Shown: positions 1 through 4,681 of the stretch, one piece after another
Numbering within the stretch: the first letter of the stretch is position 1
How the letters are laid out: each line of letters begins with the position of its first letter
Source: Calditrichia bacterium
GTDB lineage: Bacteria > Calditrichota > Calditrichia > RBG-13-44-9 > J075
Assembly: GCA_020635015.1 (NCBI GenBank)
Contig: JACKAP010000046.1
Span: forward strand, 1-5,787
Direction: 5' to 3'
Length of the DNA stretch: 5,787 nucleotides
Notes under the pieces: model-generated
What the model saw: only the letters and a program-made list of their open reading frames with translations
Told to the model about the DNA's origin: nothing
Databases searched by the model: none
Made by a program: the position numbers and the translations under genes

Positions 1-506
1 GAATTGAGGAATTGGCCGTCGATCTCCACCTGGATCTGGATCACCCGCACCGAACTGGCTTTATCAATCAGGATCTCGTTGAGGGCATAGAGCGGGGAGG
101 GATCGCCGTCGATCATCCCCTTGAGCAGGAACCGTTTTTCGACGCGGTATTCGCTTCGTAAAATCTTTTCGAATTCCCCGGCAAAATCATCCAGCGGAAT
201 TTCGGTCAGAAAACCCAGCCCTCCCACATTGACCCCCAGGATGGGCGTTTCAAATTCTCCGACCACCTGCACGGCGCGTAGAAAAGTGCCGTCGCCGCCA
301 ATCGCCAGCACGATGTCACAGCGAGAGGGAATGTCATGTTCCGGCGCTGTCGGATAGGCATTTTTGCTGAAAGGGTAGAGCTGGTTCTGCGCGATTCGAT
401 CAGATACGATAAACGGAACCTGATTCCGGGTGAACCACTCGACCAGATTGGGGAGTTCTTCCCAAAAAAGTTCCTTGCGACTGTTGGCAATCAATCCAAA
501 AATCAA
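1..506 (-). CDS. nadK: NAD kinase (ATP-NAD kinase), N-terminal part, cut by window edge
   Basis: Phosphorylates NAD+ to NADP+ in the cytosol and so controls the NADP(H) pool. My translation of the - strand gives 168 residues before the left edge; the family is usually about 280-300, so the C-terminal part is missing. The N-terminus (LIFGLIANSRK) matches the usual first strand of the fold. The catalytic GGDGTFLRAV motif starts at residue 70, GVNVGGLGFLTE spans residues 91-102, and the conserved Asn-Glu of ALNEILI is at 143-144. The frame is closed by TAA at 539-537, and no ATG or GTG lies between that stop and the conserved N-terminus. The start is therefore TTG at 506-504, preceded by a purine-rich GGGGCGGA (517-510). 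It is transcribed divergently from the metal operon and no functional link is visible. The family assignment is very secure; the exact start is slightly less so. Confidence 0.95.
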   Translation of the reverse strand, partial: MIFGLIANSRKELFWEELPNLVEWFTRNQVPFIVSDRIAQNQLYPFSKNAYPTAPEHDIPSRCDIVLAIGGDGTFLRAVQVVGEFETPILGVNVGGLGFLTEIPLDDFAGEFEKILRSEYRVEKRFLLKGMIDGDPSPLYALNEILIDKASSVRVIQIQVEIDGQFLN

Positions 507-560
507 CGTTCCGCCCCGGTTTTTTGCCCAAGTACTTTATCATCAATCAGGTAGAAATCG

Positions 561-589
561 AAAGTACGATACCGAGTTGACGTTGTCAA
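561..589 (-). promoter_or_regulatory. Candidate sigma-70 promoter for nadK
   Basis: On the - strand there is a perfect -35 hexamer TTGACA (589-584), a 17-nt spacer, and a poor -10, TACTTT (566-561, 3 of 6 consensus positions). It would start transcripts near 554, about 48 nt before the TTG start. The -35 lies inside a small perfect inverted repeat, TTGAC-GTT-GTCAA (577-589), which could be a regulator site or chance. Only the -35 is strong. Confidence 0.4.
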
Positions 590-631
590 GCGGTAAACAT
601 CAGTGTTTGGAAGTAGTGCAAAAAATCTTTG

Positions 632-660
632 TTGATTTTGAAACATTTGTTTATTATCAT
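632..660 (+). promoter_or_regulatory. Candidate promoter of the metal repressor gene/operon
   Basis: TTGATT (632-637), a 17-nt spacer and TATCAT (655-660, 5 of 6 to TATAAT) form a reasonable sigma-70-like promoter in AT-rich DNA. It predicts a transcription start near 667, directly at the dyad of 669-690 and about 30 nt before the repressor start codon. A palindrome AAACA-TT-TGTTT (641-652) lies in the spacer. This is inference from motif and spacing; the consensus of this organism is unknown. Confidence 0.5.
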
Positions 661-668
661 CGAACAAG

Positions 669-690
669 TTTTTTAGGCAAGACTAAAAAT
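669..690 (+). promoter_or_regulatory. Putative DtxR/MntR-family operator
   Basis: Two inverted half-sites, TTTTTAGGC (670-678) and GACTAAAAA (681-689), are separated by AA. Eight of the ten symmetric pairs about 679.5 match. The TTTAG...CTAAA core resembles the TTAGG...CCTAA type operators of the DtxR family. It sits 8 nt before the repressor start and immediately after the candidate -10, so a bound repressor would block initiation or early elongation. This fits metal-dependent autoregulation of the repressor, and of the transporter if they share a transcript. No second copy was seen before the other genes. Confidence 0.65.
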
Positions 691-697
691 ACGGATA

Positions 698-1372
698 ATG
701 ATGCACAACGAAGCGATCGAAGACTATTTAAAAAAGATCTACAAAATCCAGCTCGAGGAGGGGAAAGTCTCCACCACCGCGCTGGCTGCACGGCTGGGCA
801 TCAAGCCGGCCTCGGTGACCGGCATGATCAAGCGGCTCTCGGAGATGAAGCTGGTTACCTATAAACCCTACCAGGGGGTCAAACTGACTGAAAGTGGCAT
901 GAAAATCGCGCTGGAAGTGATCCGCCATCACCGCCTGATTGAGCTCTTCCTGGCGGAAGCGCTGGGGGTTCCCTGGGATAAGGTACACGAGGAAGCGGAA
1001 AAATGGGAGCACGTGCTCTCCGAAGACCTCGAGGAACGCATCGATGCGCTGCTGGGATATCCTACCCACGACCCGCACGGCGCGCCAATTCCCAATCGCG
1101 ACGGCGACATCGCCGAGCATGCCCGGTTGTGCCTGGGTGACCTGAAGCGGCTGCAATATGCTGCGGTAGTGGAAGTGAACGATCATGATCCGGAACTTTT
1201 GCGCTACCTCGGGAGCCTGGGGCTTTATCCCCGGACCGAATTTCAGGTGATGGAGATTGCGCCGTTTGAAGGCCCGATTACGATTTCCTTGAAGGGAGGA
1301 GAGTTTACGTTGGGACGGAAGATATCAGACCAGATCTACGTCAAGGTTATTGACACGCTTTCTGAGGACTGA
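698..1372 (+). CDS. DtxR/MntR-family metal-dependent transcriptional repressor
   Basis: Cytosolic repressor that binds DNA when loaded with Mn2+, Fe2+ or Zn2+; here it most likely controls the importer downstream. The 224 residues match full-length DtxR (about 226) rather than short MntR (about 140). Residues 1-65 are the winged helix (STTALAARLGIKPASVTGMIKRL is the helix-turn-helix, LTESG the wing end). Residues 66-120 are the dimerisation and metal-binding helices. About 122-150 is the linker with the family-typical PTHDPHGAPIP, and about 152-224 an SH3/FeoA-like domain. Likely ligands by alignment from memory are D9 (MntR D8), H78, E82, H97, E101, E104 and H105. E101 stands where DtxR has its Cys, which points to Mn-type (or Zn) sensing. 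MntR E11 is replaced by K12, so the site is a mixture of the DtxR and MntR patterns. ATG codons occur at 698 and 701 and no strong Shine-Dalgarno separates them; GGAT at 693-696 fits 701 slightly better. The family is certain, the metal is not. Confidence 0.95.
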   Translation: MMHNEAIEDYLKKIYKIQLEEGKVSTTALAARLGIKPASVTGMIKRLSEMKLVTYKPYQGVKLTESGMKIALEVIRHHRLIELFLAEALGVPWDKVHEEAEKWEHVLSEDLEERIDALLGYPTHDPHGAPIPNRDGDIAEHARLCLGDLKRLQYAAVVEVNDHDPELLRYLGSLGLYPRTEFQVMEIAPFEGPITISLKGGEFTLGRKISDQIYVKVIDTLSED

Positions 1373-1374
1373 TG

Positions 1375-1429
1375 TTAAGCGCGGTGGCCATTTCCGCCAA
1401 CGACCTGTGGAAATGGCCACCGCGCTTAA
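1375..1429. repeat. Perfect inverted repeat (21-bp arms, 13-nt loop) after the repressor gene
   Basis: Left arm 1375-1395 and right arm 1409-1429 are exact reverse complements, with loop 1396-1408. Both ends are TTAA and the inner stem is GC-rich (GCGCGGTGGCC). It begins 2 nt after the repressor stop. Transcribed, it would be a very stable hairpin, but no U-tract follows in either direction, so it is not a classic intrinsic terminator. It could partly terminate or protect the repressor mRNA, act as a processing site that sets regulator and transporter levels apart, or be a miniature mobile or REP-like element. The repeat is certain, its role is not. Confidence 0.9.
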
Positions 1430-1500
1430 ACGATATCTCCTATATTTTGGAAGAGGTTATAAACTATTGTCGTGTTTCAAATTCATAAAGGATCGTAATA
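1430..1500 (+). other. AT-rich leader of the binding-protein gene
   Basis: This 71-nt stretch holds a good ribosome binding site, AAAGGA (1487-1492), 8 nt before the ATG at 1501. TATAAA (1458-1463) and TATTGT (1465-1470) could serve as -10 elements, but neither has a recognisable -35 at the right distance. No copy of the operator seen at 669-690 is present. Either the transporter is reached by read-through from the repressor promoter past the hairpin, or its own promoter does not follow the common consensus. Confidence 0.4.
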
Positions 1501-2445
1501 ATGCTTAAATACAAGAACTTTGCTTTTTTACTAGTCCTGGGGCTGCTGATGTCTTGCGGCAAACAGGACGGCAATCAGACTGCAAGGGAAGATATTGCGC
1601 AGCGGCAGATCAATGTGGTTGCGACCACCGGGATGATCGGCGATGCGGTGCGCAATGTCGGGGGTGAGCGGGTGGCAGTGATTTCCCTGATGGGTCCGGG
1701 GGTCGATCCGCACCTTTATAAGGCCAGCGAAGGGGATGTCTCCCGCATGTCGCGGGCGGATATGATCTTTTACAACGGCCTCCACCTGGAAGGTAAAATG
1801 GCGGAGATCTTCGAGAAAATGCAGCAGCGTATTCAGACCGTGGCGGTGACCGACCGCATCGAGCGCACTCGCCTGGATTCGCCTCCGGCATTTGCCGGCA
1901 ATTACGATCCCCACGTCTGGTTCGATGTCACCCTCTGGATGGAGGCGGTGCGCCACATTGCGGAAAGCCTGGCGGAATTCGATCCCAGTCATGCCGGGAT
2001 CTACCAGACCAATGCGGCGCGCTACCTGAGCTCGCTTGATTCCCTCCACGCTTATGTCCGTGACGAAATCAACCGGATTCCCGAAAATCGCCGGGTGCTG
2101 ATCACCGCCCACGACGCCTTCCATTATTTCGGCCGGGCCTACGGCATGGAAGTGCGCGGCCTACAGGGCATCAGCACCGCATCCGAAACCGGCACCGCCG
2201 ATGTGCAGGAACTGGCGAGATTTATCGTTCAACGCCAAATTCCGGCAATTTTTGTCGAAACCTCGGTTCCCCCCCGCTACATCGAAGCATTGCAGGCGGC
2301 GGTGAAGTCGCGCGGTTTTGATGTGAAGATCGGCGGCAGTCTCTTCTCCGACGCCATGGGCAATCCCGGCACACCGGAGGGGGTCTACCTCGGCATGGTG
2401 CGGCATAATGTGGATACGATTGTGGGGGCGCTGGCAGGGAAGTGA
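1501..2445 (+). CDS. troA: Metal ABC transporter solute-binding lipoprotein (TroA/ZnuA family, cluster A-I)
   Basis: Captures Mn2+ or Zn2+ on the outer face of the inner membrane and delivers it to the permease pair. The 314 residues start with a lipoprotein signal peptide: K3/K5, a hydrophobic core, then L16-M17-S18-C19 as lipobox (Met at -2 is slightly unusual), followed by a polar linker to about residue 35. The mature fold starts with INVVATTGMIGDAVRNVGG. Ligand motifs are DPHLYK (H71), DPHVWFD (H138), TAHDAFHYF (H204) and SLFSDAMG (D284). This His3-Asp set is that of Treponema pallidum TroA and of zinc-type proteins; PsaA/MntC-type manganese proteins have Glu at the third place. The long His-rich loop of zinc-specific ZnuA is absent. 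The metal therefore stays open between Zn and Mn, and the MntR-like regulator beside it leans to Mn or both. ATG 1501 is supported by AAAGGA and by the signal peptide. The symbol is by family resemblance. Confidence 0.93.
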   Translation: MLKYKNFAFLLVLGLLMSCGKQDGNQTAREDIAQRQINVVATTGMIGDAVRNVGGERVAVISLMGPGVDPHLYKASEGDVSRMSRADMIFYNGLHLEGKMAEIFEKMQQRIQTVAVTDRIERTRLDSPPAFAGNYDPHVWFDVTLWMEAVRHIAESLAEFDPSHAGIYQTNAARYLSSLDSLHAYVRDEINRIPENRRVLITAHDAFHYFGRAYGMEVRGLQGISTASETGTADVQELARFIVQRQIPAIFVETSVPPRYIEALQAAVKSRGFDVKIGGSLFSDAMGNPGTPEGVYLGMVRHNVDTIVGALAGK

Positions 2446-2453
2446 TGGGGAGT

Positions 2454-2474
2454 GGATGTTGGATGTTGGATAAT
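2454..2474 (+). repeat. Short heptamer repeat, GGATGTT x2 plus GGATAAT
   Basis: Three tandem 7-nt units (2454-2460, 2461-2467, 2468-2474) start 8 nt after the binding-protein stop. They share the GGAT core with the longer heptamer array at 3377-3432, which suggests the same repeat class in two gaps of the operon. No coding role is seen. Confidence 0.7.
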
Positions 2475-2477
2475 GAG

Positions 2478-2566
2478 TTAATGGGTTGATGGGTTAATGG
2501 GGAAATACGGACATTGTATCAAAAACCCATCAACCCATCAACCCATCAACCCATCAACCCATTAAC
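2478..2566. repeat. Inverted octamer arrays TTRATGGG x3 / CCCATYAA x5
   Basis: Three tandem units lie at 2478-2501 (TTAATGGG, TTGATGGG, TTAATGGG). Five units of the opposite orientation lie at 2526-2565 (CCCATCAA four times, then CCCATTAA). The outer three on each side can pair as a 24-bp stem with a single mismatch (2478-2501 with 2542-2565), leaving a 40-nt loop. The array ends 27 nt before the ATPase start codon, so an RNA hairpin could affect read-through, mRNA decay or translation of the ATPase relative to the binding protein. The gap of 148 nt is unusually wide for an ABC importer operon, and repeat expansion explains most of it. Confidence 0.9.
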
Positions 2567-2593
2567 AAGAGAAATATCACACCAGGATAAATC

Positions 2594-3424
2594 ATGCTTC
2601 AACCTCAAAATGGCACTTATAATCCGCCGACTCTAAACCATCCCGCCATCAAAGTCGAAGACCTCACCGTGGCCTATCACGACAAGCCGGCGTTATGGGA
2701 CATCGACCTGTTGGTGCCGCAGGGGGTGCTGCTGGCGATCGTCGGTCCCAACGGCGCCGGTAAAACCACCCTGATCAAGGCAATGTTGGGACTGCTGAAG
2801 CCGGTGGCGGGCAGCGTGGAGGTCTTCGGCCGCCCTTATAAGGAACAGCGGAAACTGCTGGCCTACGTGCCCCAGCGCCGCAGCGTGGATTGGGACTTTC
2901 CCACCAACGTGCTCGACGTGGTGCTGATGGGACGCTATGGCGCCCTCGGCTGGTTTAAACGGCCGGGAAAACAGGACCGGGAACTGGCCCGGGAGGCGCT
3001 GAAGAAAGTCGGCATGGAGGATTTCGCCCGGCGGCAGATCAGCGAACTCTCCGGTGGGCAGCAACAGCGTGTCTTCCTGGCCCGGGCCCTGGTGCAGGAT
3101 GCCCAGGTATACCTGATGGACGAGCCCTTTCAGGGGGTGGACGCCACCACCGAGCGGACAATCGTCAAACTGCTCCAGGAACTGCGCGCGGCCGGCAAAA
3201 CTGTGGTGGTGGTGCATCACGATCTCCAGACCGTCACCGATTATTTCGACTGGGTGATGCTGCTGAACGTGCGCAAGATCGCCTCCGGACCGGTCGGTGA
3301 GATGTTTACCGAGGAAAATCTCCGCCTGGCCTATGGCGGTCGGGTGGCGTTTTTGCACGCCCGGCCGAAGGAGGCTGAGGAAAGGATAAAGGGGGAAGGA
3401 CGAAGGATAAAGGATGAAGGATGA
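2594..3424 (+). CDS. troB: Metal ABC transporter ATP-binding protein (TroB/ZnuC family)
   Basis: Cytosolic ATPase that powers metal import through the two permeases encoded downstream. In order: Walker A GPNGAGKTT (51-59), Q-loop at Q94 (YVPQRRSVDWDFP, the variant typical of the Mn/Zn importer subfamily), signature LSGGQQQR (152-159), Walker B VYLMDEP with catalytic E177, D-loop GVD (181-183) and H-switch in VVVHHDL (H209). All catalytic residues are present. The 276 residues are slightly longer than the usual 240-260. The core ends near residue 257 (VAFLHARP), and residues 259-276 (KEAEERIKGEGRRIKDEG) are the translation of a heptamer DNA repeat, so the tail is probably not functional. ATG 2594 has AGGA at 2584-2587, 6 nt upstream. 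The roughly 20 residues before the first strand (IKVEDLTVAY) are poorly conserved, but no better start is seen. Confidence 0.95.
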   Translation: MLQPQNGTYNPPTLNHPAIKVEDLTVAYHDKPALWDIDLLVPQGVLLAIVGPNGAGKTTLIKAMLGLLKPVAGSVEVFGRPYKEQRKLLAYVPQRRSVDWDFPTNVLDVVLMGRYGALGWFKRPGKQDRELAREALKKVGMEDFARRQISELSGGQQQRVFLARALVQDAQVYLMDEPFQGVDATTERTIVKLLQELRAAGKTVVVVHHDLQTVTDYFDWVMLLNVRKIASGPVGEMFTEENLRLAYGGRVAFLHARPKEAEERIKGEGRRIKDEG

Positions 3425-3432
3425 AGGGGGAA
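3377..3432 (+). repeat. Heptamer tandem array (GGATGAA-like) overrunning the ATPase 3' end
   Basis: Eight back-to-back 7-nt units run from 3377 to 3432: GAGGAAA, GGATAAA, GGGGGAA, GGACGAA, GGATAAA, GGATGAA, GGATGAA, GGGGGAA. The array begins inside the ATPase gene, supplies its last residues and stop codon (TGA 3422-3424), and continues past it. Because 7 is not a multiple of 3, the frame rotates every unit, giving a low-complexity Lys/Glu/Arg/Gly tail. Heptamer tandem repeats of this kind are known in intergenic DNA of some bacteria, for example the cyanobacterial STRR class. Confidence 0.9.
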
Positions 3433-3444
3433 GATTAACCTGTG

Positions 3445-3467
3445 TGCAACCGCGCCCGGTTGGCGCA
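3445..3467 (+). repeat. Small GC-rich hairpin between ATPase and first permease
   Basis: AACCG (3448-3452) and CGGTT (3457-3461) pair around the loop CGCC, and TGC (3445-3447) can pair with GCA (3465-3467) across a 3-nt bulge. There is no U-tract after it, so a terminator is unlikely. The short stem may be chance. Confidence 0.35.
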
Positions 3468-3480
3468 GCGTCGGTCTTTA

Positions 3481-3513
3481 CCCATCAACCCATACACCCA
3501 TTAACCCATTAAC
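3481..3513 (+). repeat. Second octamer array CCCATYAA x4
   Basis: Four tandem 8-nt units at 3481-3512 (CCCATCAA, CCCATACA, CCCATTAA, CCCATTAA) plus C belong to the class seen at 2526-2566. They have the same orientation and again end a short distance (about 37 nt) before the next start codon. Both arrays are followed by AACAA. There is no opposed TTGATGGG array here, so no large hairpin forms locally. Together with the heptamers this makes up most of the 126-nt gap. Confidence 0.85.
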
Positions 3514-3550
3514 AAAAGCTTTTACACGCAACCACTGCTCCGGAAATATC

Positions 3551-4681
3551 ATGCTCGACATACTCCACAACATCATCTTCGACTACACCCTGCGCAATGT
3601 GGCGCTGGGGGCGGGGGTGCTGGGGATCATCAGCGGAACCCTGGGCAGCTATGCGGTATTGCGCCGGCAGAGCTTGCTGGGGGATACCATCTCCCATGCG
3701 GCCCTGCCGGGCATTGCCCTGGCGTTTCTGATCACCGGGAGCAAATCGACCGCCATCCTGCTGCTCGGCGCCGCCCTGGCCGGCTGGGTCGCCACACTGA
3801 TCATGCTCAACATCATCCGCACCACCCGCATTAAAGAAGATACGTCGCTGGGACTGGTGCTCTCAGTGTTCTTCGGCTTCGGCCTGGTACTGCTCACTTA
3901 CATCCAGAAGCTGCCTACCGCCACCCAGGCCGGCTTGGAAAAATTTCTCTTCGGCCAGGCAGCCACCCTGCTGGCGGAAGATGTGACCCTCATGGCAATC
4001 CTGGGGCTGATCGCACTTTTTCTGACCGCCCTGTTCTGGAAAGAGTTTAAACTGCTGAGCTTCGATGCCGATTTTGGGGTGACCCTTAACTTTCCGATGC
4101 AGGCAGTGAACCTGGTGCTCACCACCCTGCTGGTGATCGCCATCGTGATCGGCTTGCAAACCGTGGGCGTGGTACTGATGAGCGCCATGGTGGTGGCACC
4201 CGCTGCCGCCGCGCGCCAATGGACCAACCGTTTGGGAATCATGGTATTGCTGTCCGCCCTCTTCGGTGCCGGGGCCGGCATCGGTGGAGCGGTGATCAGC
4301 AGCCTGGTGCCAAAGCTGCCTACCGGCCCCACTATCGTGCTGTGCATTAGCGGACTGGTGCTCCTCTCGATCTTCCTGGCGCCGGCACGGGGCCTGCTTT
4401 GGAACTGGGCCCGGCAGTACCGCAATCGCCGCAATTTCCGCGCGGAAGCGGTGTTGCTGGATCTTTACGCCCTGGCCCAGCAACATCAAAACCGTCTGCA
4501 CGGTCATAGCGCTGCGGTGCTAAAGACCATGAACCTCAATCGCGCCGCAGTGAACAAATGTCTGGAGATCTTGCAGGAACGCGGTCTGGCGGTTTCCCCG
4601 GTCAGCGGGATCTGGGGGTTGACCGAAGCCGGCTTGCGCAAAGCGGAGCAACTGGCCAAAACACATGGGGGGAAACCATGA
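3551..4681 (+). CDS. troC: Metal ABC transporter permease with C-terminal winged-helix-like tail (TroC family, ABC-3)
   Basis: Inner-membrane channel subunit for Mn/Zn import, expected to pair with the next gene product. Residues 1-280 are the ABC-3 permease core. Hydrophobic stretches lie at about 17-36, 52-63, 66-88, 98-118, 143-163, 186-222 (probably two), 228-252 and 258-278. Family motifs are SLLGDTISHAALPG (41-54) and VGVVLMSAMVVAPAAAARQW (205-224). After the last helix (LAPARGLLWNWARQY) comes a basic stretch and a soluble tail, about 295-370. It reads like a winged helix: LLDLYALAQQH, then AAVLKTMNLNRAAVNKCLEILQERGLAV, then GIWGLTEAGLRKAEQL. The order and the LTEAG/LTESG wing end resemble the repressor encoded in the same locus. 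At 376 residues it is about 80-90 longer than plain permeases such as T. pallidum TroC (298). Its stop TGA overlaps the next start (ATGA, 4678-4681), so the two permeases are translationally coupled. ATG 3551 has only a weak CGGAAA upstream. Confidence 0.93.
   Translation: MLDILHNIIFDYTLRNVALGAGVLGIISGTLGSYAVLRRQSLLGDTISHAALPGIALAFLITGSKSTAILLLGAALAGWVATLIMLNIIRTTRIKEDTSLGLVLSVFFGFGLVLLTYIQKLPTATQAGLEKFLFGQAATLLAEDVTLMAILGLIALFLTALFWKEFKLLSFDADFGVTLNFPMQAVNLVLTTLLVIAIVIGLQTVGVVLMSAMVVAPAAAARQWTNRLGIMVLLSALFGAGAGIGGAVISSLVPKLPTGPTIVLCISGLVLLSIFLAPARGLLWNWARQYRNRRNFRAEAVLLDLYALAQQHQNRLHGHSAAVLKTMNLNRAAVNKCLEILQERGLAVSPVSGIWGLTEAGLRKAEQLAKTHGGKP
4667..4680 (+). promoter_or_regulatory. troD: Ribosome binding site and overlapping start of the second permease
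   Basis: GGGGGGAAA (4667-4675) lies just before ATG 4678, whose last two bases plus the next A form the TGA stop of the upstream permease. The frame is open further upstream (possible ATG at 4558), but those 40 extra residues read as a shadow of the upstream gene and look nothing like a permease N-terminus. Start at 4678 is therefore chosen. Confidence 0.85.

Noticed and set aside
206..490. Open frame of 94 codons on the - strand
   Set aside because: It is an out-of-frame shadow of nadK; the frame with GGDGT and ALNE is the real one.
507..697. Riboswitch (for example the manganese-sensing yybP-ykoY type) upstream of the repressor
   Set aside because: The predicted leader is only about 30 nt and no conserved aptamer motif was recognised; protein-operator control explains the site better.
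430..864. Open frame of 144 codons crossing the divergent control region and the repressor start
   Set aside because: It overlaps two well-supported genes in other frames and its translation resembles no family; the stretch past 698 is a frame shadow of the repressor.
1375..1429. Classic rho-independent terminator
   Set aside because: Stem is strong but neither side is followed by a run of T in the sense direction; kept as an inverted repeat of unknown role.
2478..2566. CRISPR array
   Set aside because: Units are 8 nt, directly adjacent with no unique spacers, and in two opposed orientations; this is simple tandem repeat DNA.
2693..3358. Long - strand open frame (221 codons) opposite the ATPase gene
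   Set aside because: Shadow of a GC-rich gene: His/Gln/Gly-rich low-information translation, with no recognisable domain, while the + strand holds every ABC motif.
3863..4507. Long - strand open frame (214 codons) opposite the first permease
   Set aside because: Very His/Gln-rich translation typical of antisense of hydrophobic membrane-protein codons; no start context or motif.
4558..4677. Upstream extension of the second permease to an ATG at 4558
   Set aside because: The extra 40 residues overlap the end of the first permease in another frame and lack permease character; ATG 4678 has a strong purine-rich site and the usual ATGA overlap.
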